From contig NC_133166.1 in NCBI RefSeq assembly GCF_040802235.1, positions 1,178,001-1,242,000 on the forward strand: a DNA stretch of 64,000 nucleotides. The letters are read 5' to 3'. The translations under genes were made by a program, and so were the position numbers. Source of the stretch: Manis javanica (Eukaryota > Chordata > Mammalia > Pholidota > Manidae). This document shows, piece after piece, positions 21,655 through 34,049 of this stretch (the stretch's first letter is position 1; each line of letters opens with the position of its first letter). The notes under the pieces are model-generated. The model was given only the letters and a program-made list of their open reading frames with translations. It was not told the origin of the DNA and made no database searches.

Positions 21655-22275
21655 TTTGCAGAGCTGGGAAGCTCTTTATTAAGAGCTTGTCTTGGGGCTT
21701 CCTTCACTTCCTGGTTCCTCAGGCTATAAAATAAGAAAGTTCAACCTGGGGATCATTTCTATATAGAACATGGTCACAGCCTTTTCACCATCCTTTGCCT
21801 AAAGTGTTGCATACATAGATAAAAGCTGAGTCACAAAGGTCAACACAACTGTAGTTAAATATGAGGCAAAGGTAGGGCAGTTTTTTGCCTGGCAACCTGA
21901 TTTGCAGATGCTTAGAGAGCCTTTTTGATTAACAGGTAAGGGAACAGGATCACAGCTAATCCAGTCAGAATTACATGGAGAGCAAAGCATATATAGTAGC
22001 AGAAAGCACATAGAGAGAAATCACACAGAGGAGCAACTGCTAGAGGAAGTTATCCTTCAAGGTCAGTGCCAGCAGCACTGGGAATTCACAGAAGAGGAAT
22101 TCGATGCATGAGGGCCACAGAAGGAGAGAGAGAAGGTGAAATGTGTAGATAAGATTACATTTGTCAAACCCTCTAAAATATAAAGTCTCAGCTTCTGCCA
22201 GACATCTTGGGAGTCACGACGGTCACATAAAGCAGAGGTTAGCAATGGCCACAAAATTACCATAAACACTTCTGA
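21655..22275 (-). pseudogene. Olfactory receptor pseudogene, TM3/4 to C-terminus, heavily decayed
   Basis: Reading the minus strand from about 22265, broken frames give an OR: a degraded MAYDRYVA region ending in FVAIANPLLYVTVVTPKM, then a TM5-like hydrophobic stretch near 21990 (FALHVILTGLAVILFPYLL), and finally FYSLRNQEVKEAPRQALN near 21740-21680, matching the YSLRNKEVKEALRKAL tail of the intact genes. Many stops and frameshifts separate these blocks. The first 110 or so codons (TM1 to TM3) are not found upstream. The spacing of the surviving blocks is close to that of an intact OR, so decay was by point changes and small indels after 5' loss. The subfamily cannot be fixed; the VTVVTPKM motif is compatible with OR9/OR5-type receptors. 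It shares strand with the three intact genes. Confidence 0.85.
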
Positions 22276-23435
22276 AAATCTAACTAATATATTTCTCAAA
22301 ATGAGACCCTAACTTCAGTCAAGTAATATTTTGAGATTTTTAAGCACTGACTATCCATCACTGCCAACTATTCCCACAACCCAATACCCTGTGGTCCTTA
22401 TAGCCCTTGTTTTACCTCCATGATTTAAGAATGATTACCCATCATTCACTTTTCCTTTAGATCTGAAACATCCTGGGCTAAGGGAACCAATTGAATTTCT
22501 AAATAGATATTTGTAATGCATTTTTTTAAAAGTAATAGTCTTGACCACTGAAGGTTTTAATTGCAAAAGAGACTATGTTGAAAAATAAAAGATTTTCCTT
22601 GAAATTCCCCCAAATGGATCTTTTCATACAAAAAGCAATCCTGGCAAACAGGAAGCAGAAAGTATACTATGAACCTAAAATTCATGCTATGATGGAGTCA
22701 TTTTCTTACTTAAAAGGAAAAAAGATGTTATCAGCAGGCAATCAGAGGGTATCCTGACCAGATTATAGATGTTGCTAGGAAGGAGTCAATGGCCCAATTC
22801 ACCCCAAACCTGAGAGGAGTCATAGAGGGGTTAAGTATGTGATATAAGCTCTTATCTGATTTTGTATAACTATTCAGAAGGGGGGACATCTGTGCCCCAC
22901 TTCCTAGGATGGTGACAAGACTTCTAGAGATTCTCTGTATCCAGTATGGAAGCAGAGCAACACACCAGCAATGGCTGATGGAGGTATCTAGACAGAAGAA
23001 CCAAGAACAGCCTCACAGAATCCTGACACCTCAGTATAAAAAACTGATGAGAGGGTTGGGAAACCAAAGGAGACTTAGGGCCATACGAAGAGAACATGGA
23101 GTCTGTCTTTCAAGAAAGAAGCCATGGCTTGAACATGGATAGCAATGGATACAAGCATATGGCAATAAGAACCAGAGAGGACTAGCTACCTCAGCACAGA
23201 GGATAATGAGAACAGAGGAAATTAGCTGGATTGAATGTCCTACTCCCAATGCCAGGATGATACACACATTCCCTAGGAACGTAGATCACTCCCAGGGAAT
23301 AAAGAGGAGAGAGAATTTTGAATGGATTTTTCAATTCTGAATGGGCCATGTTTAAAACTGAAAGTGATTCAGCTGCCTTAGATTGGAAAGGATTCTTTTT
23401 TCTTTTTTTTGGCCTTCACTGGAAAAAATACTGAG
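22276..23435. other. Unassigned intergenic sequence
   Basis: Unique or very old repeat; short open frames at 22575-23267 have no recognised domain. It would contain the lost 5' end of the neighbouring OR pseudogene, but no OR motif is visible. Confidence 0.45.
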
Positions 23436-23439
23436 TTCA

Positions 23440-24965
23440 GTTAAAATGAATTTTTAAGAAGTTATTTTTGTTGCACACCTGTTTTGAGACTATAAATTAG
23501 AAAACTATTACAGCTAACAGAATATAAAGCAAAAATGCCAGCAGGGGAGACAAAAGTCAAGAAAAAAAACCTTGAGGCACAAAAGATAAATGTCTGTTTA
23601 ATAAAAGTTCAAGAAGAATATACAGGAAGGATGATACAATTGAAGAAATAATAGAAGGAAATTTCCTTGACCTTAAAAAAAAATCTTAAACCTTTAGCTC
23701 CAAAGAGCTCATGAAGATCCTGATACCAATATTGGAAATAAGACATACTTATAGACTCAAGAATAGAATGACTATAATACACATTCCTGAAAGAGAAAAA
23801 TAAAACAACAAGAACAAATGATCTATAAGAGAACAAGAAATAGATTACCATCAAATTTTTATCCACTGCACTGAACAACAGAAGTCAAAGGAAAGAAAAT
23901 GTCTATAAACTTGAGAGAATATGATTTTGAATATAGAATTCAATTCCCAGCCAAACTATCATTTAAATGTTAATTAATCACAGAAGACACATACTCTGGC
24001 TACAATGTAAGACACTCTGAAATTAACAAAGGCCAAAAAGAAGATCAACCATTTTGAGACATTGAAATAGCCTACTCTGTTACACTTGAGATAAAATGGA
24101 ACCTATCCTGAAATTTCGAGCTATTTAGAAATACTGACACTGACAAGTATATATTAAAACCTGTAATTGTAGCAATAATGGCAAAGGAGAAGAACTAGAC
24201 TTGCAAATGTATTTGTTAGATGATATGGAGACAGCTAAATAAATGAAACATGTTGTAAGCAAATATTACAGTGTACACACACACACACACACACACTCGA
24301 AGCTAGAAAGAAGGGGGAGGGGAAGATAAAACAATGATATAAAAGACAAATTTTGTAAATAAAACCAGTATCTTTGAAATGCTCAATACAATGGAAAACA
24401 TATTGCCAGCTGATTGAGTAAAAAAGAAACAAAATAAATGAACAAGTGCCATTAGGACTGAGAAATGAGAAAAACACAGCTTGTTAGGCAATTTTAAATT
24501 ATAAAGAAGAGTAGTTCATATATAACTAATTAACAAAAAATTAAATATGACCTGGAGCTACATATATTAATATGGATAGACCTCAAAATCATTATGTTGA
24601 ACAAATTACTAGAGATTTGAACATTATGAACACTATGGCACCATAGATGTGAAGTTTTAAAATAAACACAAATAAACTGTGGGTGATTAAGGAGGCATAA
24701 GTATGTAGTAAAAACATAAAAGCATGTGTGGGAATATCAATATCAAATTCAAGAGTATCTCTGGGGAAGAAAGAAATGAGATCAGAGATAGGCATGCAAA
24801 GGTTTCTAGAGCATCAGTACTGTTTTACCTTTTAAAATATTAAACAAATATCACAAAATGTTAAGATTTGGCAAACCTGGAAAGTGGGTACATGTGTTAA
24901 TCAGAATATTCTCTATGTTTTTCTGGGTGATTAAAATATTGCATAATAAAAATTACAAGTAAACA
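23440..24965 (+). mobile_element. Old L1/HAL1-like LINE
   Basis: A-rich plus strand with words typical of old L1/HAL1: 'gatacaattgaagaaataat', 'tttttatccactgcactgaa', 'atagaattcaattcccagcc', and a 3' end with 'gggtacatgtgttaatcaga' and 'tgattaaaatattgcataat'. No frame survives. Confidence 0.5.
24275..24296. repeat. (CA)n microsatellite
   Basis: Eleven uninterrupted AC dinucleotides inside old LINE sequence. Confidence 0.95.
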
Positions 24966-25870
24966 GCCTGTATAATTTTATATTATTACACTTGCAAATC
25001 TACATGTCAACTTTATTTCTCAGGAAAAGATAAATTATTAAATGAATATAGAAGAAATAGAAAACCAAATACACCAATAGGGTTAAAATGCTGTCAATGC
25101 CCTACCCTTATCAAAAGCATTGGAATAGGGTTTTATGCTAATGTTCCTTTTAACTTGCAAGTAACAGATAATTCCTCTGATATTTAAATATTCTGAATAC
25201 ACAATAGTTATAAAAACACTACTATGAAAACCAGAATCAGATAGCATATGCACACACCAAAATAAAACATACAAAATCTCACTTATCTATTCAAAATTTT
25301 GGAGTAAAAAATTAGCAAATTGACTTCATTGGCATAAAGAAATAAGCTTGAGATTTCATCCAAGGATAGGTCTACATTAGAATGTCAATTGATGTGACTT
25401 ATTTTTATTATATGTTAAAAGAGAAAATCATATGGTCATAGTCATAGATGCCAAAAAAGCATTTGATAAAATTTAACACTTATTCTTTGCCTAAAAATAT
25501 AAACAGCAAAAATAACAAGTTTAAAAATTATGAATAGATTTCCTTATGCTGTATTTGGAAATCATCAGAACACCATAATGGATGATGAAATACTAAAGGC
25601 GTTTCCATTAACATCACAAATGGAGCAAAATAGCTGCCCCTCGCAATAATTAACGTCTTTCTGGAGGTTGTAAGCAATACAACAGATTGTAAACACTAAA
25701 TAAATTGTTAAAAAATTTAATGGAAGTGAAAGTGTTATAAATTATAGATTGTTTTGCCAATGTAGAAAACCAGAAAACCAACTGAAAAATCATCACAACC
25801 TAATAAAATATTTTAGTGCAATGCCTGTATGCAAGAAAAACATTTTTAAAAATTAATAGCTATAACACTA

Positions 25871-26187
25871 AAGTCGTGCTGTCCATTACGGCAGCAGCTT
25901 CACATGAAGCTATTAAGCACTTAATATGTGGCTAGCCAGAATTAAGAGGTATTCTAATGTAAATATTGGATTTTAAGGACTTAATATGGAAAAAGAATAT
26001 AAAATATCTTAATAATTGTTATACATTTATATGTTGAAATGATGGTATTTTAGATAGTGTTAAATAAAATAAGTTGTGAAAAATGAATTTCCTCTATTTA
26101 TTTTTCAATGTGACCGTAAGAAAATTTTTAATTATGTCTGTGGCTCATGTTATGGCTTATTTTATGTTTCTATTGAATAACAATGGA
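25871..26187 (+). mobile_element. hAT-Charlie non-autonomous DNA transposon (MER3/MER58-like)
   Basis: Starts 'cgtgctgtccattacggcag', contains 'gcacttaatatgtggctagc', 'gaatataaaatatcttaata', 'atgttgaaatgatggtattt', and ends 'tgtttctattgaataacaat'. That is the inverted-repeat structure of a common Charlie-derived family. It interrupts L1 ORF2. The exact family name is not certain. Confidence 0.7.
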
Positions 26188-26424
26188 TTAGACAATGCAA
26201 TGAAAGAGAAATTTAATTCATACCGGTTACAAAACTACAGCTACCACTTAGGAGCCAACTTAATAGGAAATACAACATCCTATATAAAGAAAATTATAAA
26301 AACCAATAGAAGAAATTGTATAAATGGGAAAAAATTACTATATTGTTAGACAGGAAAACTCAATAATGTAAAAATGTCAGTTCTCATGAATCTATTTTTT
26401 TAATGCAAGTCCAATCCAATGAGC

Positions 26425-26940
26425 TTTTTGCTCATGGTGCTTGGTTGTGTCATGATTGTACTGACGACTCTAATCAGGGCTTCCCTTTAGCATCCATTTG
26501 CAATGTGATTGCAGTGCCACCCTTAAAGAGATTTTCCCCACTCTTGGAATATTTGCCTGTTTTATGATTTTTGTATGATAGCATGCAGCTGAAGGGGTGA
26601 CATTCTACAGAAGGCTCAGCCTCCACAGACCTTGCACACTTCTGCTCTGATTCTTGGATCCTGCCACTGCCACATGGACAAACTTGAGACATCATGCAGT
26701 GGAGAATCCACTTGTCCCAGCCTACAGCTGCTTACAGCCAGCCAACCCCAAGTACGTGAACACCTAACCAAGCTATAACCTGATCCAGACTTGACCATAG
26801 ACACAAGAGCTTCCCCAGCTAAAATCAGAAACACTATTTAACTGGCCCATAGAAGCAAGAGCAGTAAAAAAAGCTTATTGCTTTAAGCCAATGAGTTATT
26901 GCGACAGTAGAACTGATAAAACATTACAAGTTGGTCTTAA
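26425..26940 (+). mobile_element. MaLR/MLT1-like LTR fragment
   Basis: The 3' part 'cttattgctttaagccaatg agttattgcgacagtagaac' matches the end of MLT-type LTRs ('...gctttaagccactgagttttg...'). The block differs in base composition from the flanking L1, and L1 words resume after it. Confidence 0.5.
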
Positions 26941-28014
26941 GGTTTAATCTAGAATTTTGGATACATAAGAAATGCAAAGACGTTTCTGAAAAAGACTGAG
27001 GTATTTTGCCCTAACAGATATCAAAATAAAATCCCAAAGCTTCAGAAATTAAAGAAATTAAGTTAAATACGATGGCAGGGTTAAAACGTATCTGTGAAAG
27101 AAGAACAGAGAATATATTGAAAACAAACTCAAGTAAATGTGGAATATGATATACAAATGAAGTGCTAAATTAATGGGTAAAGAAACCAATAAATAGTAGC
27201 TGGACAATTCACATGCCACATCAAAAAGTAAATTTTACATGGATCAAAATTACCTATTTTTCTTAATTACAAAATTATGAGAGAATCTTTTTATAAACTG
27301 AGCAGAGAAAGACAGCAGTGAAGCTTGTACCTGGCCCAGGTGCTGGAGAAGCTTTGGGGGAGACCTGACAGGACCTGAAGGGGCAGGAGTCTGGGCGTGG
27401 ACCCGTGGCAACCCAGTGACCCAGCAGGATAAGTGACAAGGTATGAGAATAGTCTGTCTCTCTCCAAACCCCTGGGGCTCTGCACCAGTTCCAGAACCTA
27501 AAAGGAATGTAACATCTACTTCATACACTTCCTTCTTCCAAACTGATGCAAAATGTCTCTTGTGGCCCACACTGAACCAGGACTATGCAAGAAATTGTGG
27601 GAAACAGGGATCCAGCTGATCTAACTGACCTGGGACAAATCCACCAGCGATTCTACTTATTCCCATTTATCTCACCATGAGCACAAAGCTGCTTATGCTC
27701 AAAGATGTTTGTTCCAACATTATTTGCCTTTGGAAGGAATTAGGGGAATAGATAGAAAAATAAGAATATCTCCGGACAATGGACCTCTTTGCAGCTGTTT
27801 AATGAGAAGAAAACATACCTGTAATTAGTGAGTTACAAGGATACCATAATGTAAAATATAAGAGCAAGTTGCAGAAAATGATATAAAATACAATACAACT
27901 TTCGTTTAAATATAAATAGATGTTTGATGAGTATGAAAATAATTATGCAAAAGCAACATTGGTCATCTCTCTGGGTGTGGGAGGCAGAGGGACAAGGAGG
28001 GAGACTCTCTCCCC

Positions 28015-28020
<6 letters not shown>

Positions 28021-28046
<26 letters not shown>
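28021..28046. repeat. (CA)n microsatellite
   Basis: Thirteen perfect CA units near the 3' end of the old L1. Confidence 0.95.
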
Positions 28047-28050
<4 letters not shown>

Positions 28051-28150
28051 ATCCTTTAATTTTATCACAATAAAAATGTATTCGTTTTGCAGTAAGAAAC
28101 CCAATAAAGTCTTTAAAGGAATAAGACTAAATATTTAAAAACATAAATCA

Positions 28151-28585
28151 CAGGAATTGATAAAATGCTAACAAAAATAATGAGAATCCTAGGCTCTATA
28201 CTCCATCATTTAATCAGATTTCATCTATTAGGAGAGAACTATCTCTACAGGAGAGAAGTCAGTAACTATTAGTAGTAGTAGGATTACTACCATTAACAGT
28301 TTAGCCCAAAAGGGCTTTTTGTTGACCCACCATCTCTGCCTCTTGCATTCAAGTGGAAAGACATAAAAGAAGCAATTTTTAGATATAGAGAAATCTGGAC
28401 AGTGTTTTATAATTTTCTTGTTCTGAATAGGCAGTAGAATCCCCATGTCAATCTTAAAATCCCAGGAGGTATATAACTCTTTAAATGTTGAATAGTTAGG
28501 AGAAGGGGTTTGTCTGAAGATGTGTGACAGAGGGACCTGAGGGGAGTTTTCCCTGAAGCATTGCTCACTTGGGTGCCTGCAAAAA
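28151..28585. other. Unassigned intergenic sequence
   Basis: AT-rich; a 120-aa minus-strand open frame (28228-28590) has no domain and low-complexity hydrophobic ends. Not called as a gene. Confidence 0.5.
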
Positions 28586-28589
28586 AACA

Positions 28590-28985
28590 AACATATTTTA
28601 ATCTCTCCTTGGCACTGCTAACAATACCTGGCCTCTTCAGTCAACAAACACTCACTCACTGTCTACTAAGTGTCAGTCAGTGTACTGGAAGCAAGGTTCA
28701 CATGGACCCTGTCCAAAGTCCCCTGGGAAGAAAGAGACCTTAATAAGTAGTTTGTGTATTTCAAAAGAGAGTGAGGAAGTGCAGAGAAGTCTCTATGGAG
28801 AATCAGATAAAAGGTCAATAAGTGTGCAATATCTACTTGAGGGTCCTGGACGTGGGAGAGACTACTGCCAACACAGTCCTTCACAAAAGCAATTAAAGAG
28901 TCAGGAGGTAACAGTAAATGATCAGGATAGTTGTAAATGGAATCCTTGGAAGATACAAAGATGAAACAAAGACTTTCTTCTCTCA
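28590..28985 (+). repeat. Mammalian-wide dispersed repeat, copy B
   Basis: 'caacaaacactcactcactg tctactaagtgtcagtcagtg' and later 'gaagtgcagagaagtctc' follow the family order seen in copies C (29040) and E (59890). Diverged. Confidence 0.45.
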
Positions 28986-28989
28986 TTCC

Positions 28990-29470
28990 ATAGACAGAGC
29001 CTGTGTTAGGTGCCAGGACCTGTGATAAATGTGTCTAACCCAGAACAGTGCATTCATTCACCCAGCATTTATTCCACAAATATTTGTCAGGAACTTACTG
29101 TATGCCAGGGATTGTCTTGGGCACTGAGGACACAGCAGGATGTTGCCTTCATGACCTCGTGTAATTGTGAGGTGATAGAAAATAAATCACAAAAGGACAG
29201 CATATGATGTCAAATGGTAACAAGGGCTGTGCAAAAAAAAGCAAGTTAGGGAAGTTGTTTGCAATTTTAAATAGGGCCATCAGGGGAGGCCTCATCAGAA
29301 GGTGACATCTGAGCAAAGATTTGAAGGAATCGAGGGAACAAGCTATACAGGCATCTCAAGGAGGCATTCTAGTAGAGGCAACAGCAAGTGCAAAGGTCCT
29401 GAGGTGAGATCATCCCTGGTGTGTTCAAGAGTCTGCAAGGAATTCAGAGTCTGACCAAAGAAACAGCATA
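28990..29470 (+). repeat. Mammalian-wide dispersed repeat, copy C
   Basis: Best-preserved order: 'acttactgtatgccagggat', 'gggcactgaggacacagcag', 'gcaattttaaatagggccat', 'aggcctcatcagaaggtgac', 'caacagcaagtgcaaaggtc', 'tgaggtgag'. It shares these phrases with 59890-60430. Confidence 0.75.
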
Positions 29471-31235
29471 CAAAAAGAAACTATTTTATAATTTAATGTG
29501 ACAAATGATGATGCTAGGTATTTTTGCTAATTAATAAAGGGAACCATAGCAGAATTCTGACTTCAGAGAGAATGTTTGATATTGCCAGAAGCACTTGGGC
29601 GGCAAGGTCAATATTAAACTGAACCATTGTGCACATGACAAATGAACAAAATTGATTTGGCAGCATTGGGCTGGGTGTGGACAGGATGAACTTGATCAGG
29701 TTCCTCACCTGAAACCGACTTCACCTTTCCCTAAATGGGCTCTTCTCTTCCTTGTTCATTGTTGTTTCTTGGCTCACAAACTTCTGCTCTTCCACTGATT
29801 GTAATCTCAGACTGACAGTGAAGAAAAACAGCCATAGATGGGGCAGCCACCCCTGGGTCCTCATCCGCATCCCCTGCGCATCCCCACCAGCATCCTTGCC
29901 TGGCTGTGTGATCCTGCATAAATCTCTTAACCTCGCTCAGCTTCCACTTGGTCATCTGTTTTTTTATACCCACTCCAACAAAAGCCATATGAGAACTGTA
30001 TCATGTATCATGACTAAGATACATAATTGTATCATGACTAAGCCACTGGCAGACAAGAAGCTGGAAGGATCCTCATTTCATGATTATCTTTTCTTTCCCT
30101 GTCCATTTCCATAAACTTATACATGTCCATCCTTCCCAGCACATGCAGGGTGGGGAAATATCCACCTCCTGTGGGTTCCTGGCTCCAGTGCAAGACTCCA
30201 CTAGCATGTTCTACCTGACACCATTACATCCAATCAATGGCTGACCTGGGTCCCCACTGATATTGGGGTTCCTTACATTCACATTGCACCTTTAATGTGG
30301 GAATAGAAAAAGTTTCTCTTCTGTCCCCATTTCTAAGAGCATGTGCCCTGCTGGGCCATCACTAACAACTATTGTTGTCCCAGGAGGAGTCACCCATCTT
30401 CCAGGGTCCAGTTTCCTCTGTTGTGCATTGTAAGCTCTGCCACCATCAGCTGTGACCAGGGAGAAAGACGTTCAGTAAATACAGGGCTCCCCCCTGTGAT
30501 TTACCCAGAGACCATATAAGGGGAACCTATTCACCTACAGAGAGACAAGGCCATTGTAGCCACCAGTTTGCCCTTCTGGGGTCAGGGCTTTATCAAGTTT
30601 CTCCATTTAATCATAAACACAAGAGAAACCCTAGGGGAAAATAAGGAGGACGAGTGTGCAGCCTGGAGAAGCAATTGGCACAGCCTGCAGGTTGGCATGA
30701 CCTTAGCCGGCTATCTGCAGCTGAGAAATGGTGGCAATTATTCTTAGCATCTGATGCCCAAGCATTTCTTATGAGTCTCAAAATGTCCAGGAAAGAAAAA
30801 GGAAAGAAACAAGGTCAGGAAGAAATTCCTTTGATAAAGGTGAGACCAGGGAGGGGACAGGTGGGAGCCACCTGCACATTCAGTTACTTTGTTATTTTTC
30901 ACTGTGGAAGATGCTCTGGAGACCAGGGCTGAAACTTACCCACAGAGACACACATACAGATGCACAAACAGGTCACCGTGAGACGTAGGTCATATATGCA
31001 ATCGATCATTTCCACACCAGGTTAGAAATCCAGGGGAGATGATTTCCAAGGATGTGACATTTAAGCTGAACGCTGACACTTGAAAGGGCAAACTCGCTGT
31101 TCTCCTTGCCCTGCCGTATTTTACTCCATAGGAATTAGCACCTTTAAAATAGCATGACATTTACTTATTATATTTATTGTCTGTCCTCCTCACCCCTAAT
31201 AAACCCTAATCAAGGCTGCTCCTTTACTACTCCCC
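29471..31235. other. Unassigned intergenic sequence
   Basis: About 1.8 kb of mainly unique sequence. The 120-aa frame at 29752-30114 and the 92-aa frame at 30654-30932 carry no recognised domain; an antisense MIR-like word set may lie near 29880-29960. Confidence 0.5.
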
Positions 31236-31455
31236 ACTGCATCCCTTCTACAAGAGAAAAATTGTTAAGTTCTCACATTTGCAGGGTACCTTTGACCTTT
31301 CAGAGCGCTGTCCCATCTGTTTTACCCTCAGAAGAGCTCTGCGAAGAACAGAGATGATGTGAGTCTCCCCACTCTGCAGAAGCAGTAACTCAGGCGCAAG
31401 GGAGTGGGGGTGATTAGAAGCCTGCTCAAGGTCATTCACCCAACACCGGCACCCT
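31236..31455 (-). repeat. MIR SINE, antisense (diverged)
   Basis: 'cccactctgcagaagcagta actcaggcgcaaggg' and 'gcctgctcaaggtcattcac' follow the antisense MIR order. Confidence 0.6.
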
Positions 31456-32010
31456 GAAAGACATGTCATTGGAATCTCTCCTGGCATATAGGAAACACAA
31501 ACTACAGAAATTACTATTTCAACTTTCTTATATTTTTCAGAAAAAAGGTATTAAATTATCTTCTTAGTACTACCAGCTGGCACTGTCAATATTTTTCTGA
31601 CTCCATTGCCTTTCCTGCCTCCTTCCAGTGCCAGAAAACAAAACTACCCTTCCCTTTGGTGTCCTGGCTTTCAGAGACCCAGGGAAGTCTCTTCTCCAAC
31701 TACCAGACGGTGGCGCAGGCAGCTTCACTAATGCAAGGCTTCGGCCTCTTCCTGGCTCCTGAAACAATTTGAATAGCATGGATTCACTGACCCCATCTGA
31801 GCCTAACCATCTTTACAACCCATTATTTGAATGATACTTTCTATGTATCATCACATAAAACACATTCAAACAAAATAGAGTATTTCTAGATGAAGGTGAA
31901 TTTTCTCAAAGAAGTCAGGACATTTTTGCTTATTATATCTACTTATTACTGGTGACTGATGACAATAATGGCATGTTAGCACATCTCACAGTTACGAAGA
32001 GAGTTAGAAT
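31456..32010. other. Unassigned intergenic sequence
   Basis: Nothing recognisable. Confidence 0.45.
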
Positions 32011-32019
32011 AACTTCTAG

Positions 32020-32078
32020 GAGTTTTCCTCAAGACTCCTTCATTTTCTTGTTTCTCCAGGATATAAATTAATGGTTCC
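32020..32078 (-). pseudogene. Possible relic of an olfactory receptor C-terminus
   Basis: On the minus strand 'ccattaatttatatcctggag' reads PLIYI and, one base out of phase, continues as WRNKKMKES-stop-GK. Together this matches the OR consensus PLIYSLRNKEVKEALRK with one frameshift and one stop. Only about 20 codons are recognisable; nothing OR-like was found further 5' (32080-32600). It could be chance, but the match is colinear and on the same strand as the other OR genes. Confidence 0.45.
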
Positions 32079-32585
32079 ACGTAGGCTCAGAGGCTCTCCA
32101 TGAAAAGACTCCTGGCTGGCTGCCTACACAAGGGGATCTGTTACAGGTTTAGGCAGGGAGAATAGGATTTGTTAAAGATGTTTCAATTCCTCCAAGTTAT
32201 CACCATTATAATTATTAATTTATTTATCTAGACATCTGTAGTTTTGGCTATATGGACTCTGTTTTTCCTCACATGGGATGGCTAGACAAAAATTTGCTTC
32301 TATTTTGTGGCTGTCTACCAAAGGATGCCAGGAGGAACTAATACTCTAAGATCCTGATATTTAGCCAACAAGACCCCTAATGTCTCCTTTCTGTAGGCAC
32401 ATGGTCTGAGTCCCTGGTGATAACAGGTGACAGTCCACAATTCTTTTGCCAGCTCATACTCAGGAATGTCCGTGGCTCGTCCCAGCATGGGGAAGTGCCC
32501 ACTGTCCCCTTCGTTGTCTCGGATGACGCCACATTCTTTCTCAAGATTTTGCAGTTTACTCCGGACACTCCTGATTTTTGTACTA
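32079..32585. other. Unassigned sequence 5' of the OR relic
   Basis: No OR motif or named repeat seen. Confidence 0.4.
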
Positions 32586-32589
32586 GTTA

Positions 32590-33085
32590 AGATATTTGGA
32601 AACAAGTATCAGAAACCAGCTCACATGAATAAAAGATACTTAAGGAAGGATTTATTGCAAGGACTGAGGGGATTCCCACATAACCCATCAGCAAGGACGC
32701 AGCCAGACTCAGGGAGCACATGTCCTGGAGAGCTTTCAGGAACCCAGACCTCACTGCTCCTCTCTGCTTCTCTCTGACCATCAGCTCCATGTTACCCTAC
32801 CTCTGAAAAGTCGCTTCCTTTGCAACTCAGTCCACATGCAGAATATGGCCAGCCACTGCTCCCAGTCATACATACTATAGGTCTAGTGCCTTCAAACAGT
32901 CAGTCTTTTAGAGTTGCAATATCAAATTCTTGCAGCGGGGTCCCAAAACAACTCACCTTGAGTCAGAGGGCCTCCCCTGTTCTAGTGGACTTGTCCATGG
33001 AGGTGGGACCTCCTTGGTTATTAAGCACTCATTTCTTTCCTTTTGGTCACAGTGTACCCATTGCTGGGAGTTAGAGGATAAAGCA
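32590..33085 (-). mobile_element. Ancient dispersed repeat (class uncertain)
   Basis: 'caagtatcagaaaccagctc', 'ggatttattgcaaggactga', 'ctctgcttctctctgacca' follow the order of a common mammalian repeat ('...agaaacccaactcaaactgg...ggaatttattggctca...'). Boundaries and class are uncertain. Confidence 0.4.
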
Positions 33086-34045
33086 TTTGAGAGCTTCATT
33101 ATGAGCCCTGGCAATCTGCCCAAAGGCATGTGATGCAGCAAGGACTCTTTACGCAACTGTGTAATAGACATGATTTTGGCCCCATGACATGAGCTACTTC
33201 TCTTAAAACCATCCCTATGAAAAACATCTAAGCCACAGCAGACCTCGGCAGCCATGCTCATATCCCATGACCCAAGCCCCATCTGAATATTCTGTGCACA
33301 ATGCTTCCCTTAGCAACCGTGTGTCTGGCCAGGTGACCCACACTATTTCTCCAGGAAATTTTACAAATAAATACAGATCTGATGGTTAGTTTCATGCTGA
33401 GAACTTCATCATGTATATTTGAGGGCTGGTGGTCACACTGAGTCCTTAGAAAGGAAGTTGATTGAAAGGAAACCCGGAAATCCAGAGTGAGGCAGAGATG
33501 AGTCAGACCACAGCAACCCTGAGACATGGGGATGAAGCTTTGGTTCCGGGTAGCTTCTGGAGTCCAGGGCCCATGAGGTCTAACTGCAGTTTGGCCCATG
33601 TCCATGAAATTGCCTGTTTTTTCTTTACCATAAAACCTCCCAGTTTCCTGGAACTACCTTGAGTAGAGTTCCATCTGCCACAACTAATAATCCGTGACTA
33701 AGAGAGCCCGAGAGGGTGTCAGGTGGGGAGTGAGGACTCAAGATGGGAAGATATCTAATTAGCCCTCTAGCTGAAGAACTCCGAAGAGCATCAGCCCCTA
33801 CACCTACCTACTCGCGTCTTCTTCTGTTTTCAGAACATGAAGCTCTCACAGTCCTTTAAAATACCTCCAACCTGTCTCCCAAGCCTTATCAAGACCTGGT
33901 GGTGAGAAGCTACTGGACATTGAAACAGCAGTACCCAGTTTTTCCAGGGCAAGAAAACAAGTCATCACATAGCAGAACTTTCAAGCCCGCCATGTAGCCT
34001 TAAGCAGATATTTCTCCAACCATTACATAATCTCCTTTCTATCTT
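33086..34045. other. Unassigned intergenic sequence
   Basis: Unique-looking. Overlapping short ORFs on both strands (33258-33662) have no recognised domain. Confidence 0.5.
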
Positions 34046-34049
34046 CCTT

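Larger units (their letters stand above)
24966..28150 (+). mobile_element. Old L1 ORF2 to 3' end, interrupted by later insertions
   Basis: The reverse transcriptase palm motif survives as VIDAKKAFDKI followed at once by a stop (about 25438-25475). ORF2-like words reappear at 25550-25860, 26190-26420 ('aatgtaaaaatgtcagttct') and 26960-27280, and a 3' region spans 27650-28150. The blocks are split by a hAT element (25871-26187), an LTR-like unit (26425-26940) and a GC-richer unidentified insert (about 27286-27650). The colinear order suggests one ancestral L1, or two adjacent ones. Non-functional. Confidence 0.6.

Noticed and set aside
23282-23300. Possible EBF site 'actcccagggaata'
   Set aside because: The half-sites are separated by one base rather than two, and no homeodomain site is adjacent.
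26083-26349. 88-aa plus-strand hydrophobic frame
   Set aside because: Begins inside the hAT-Charlie element and runs into old L1 sequence.
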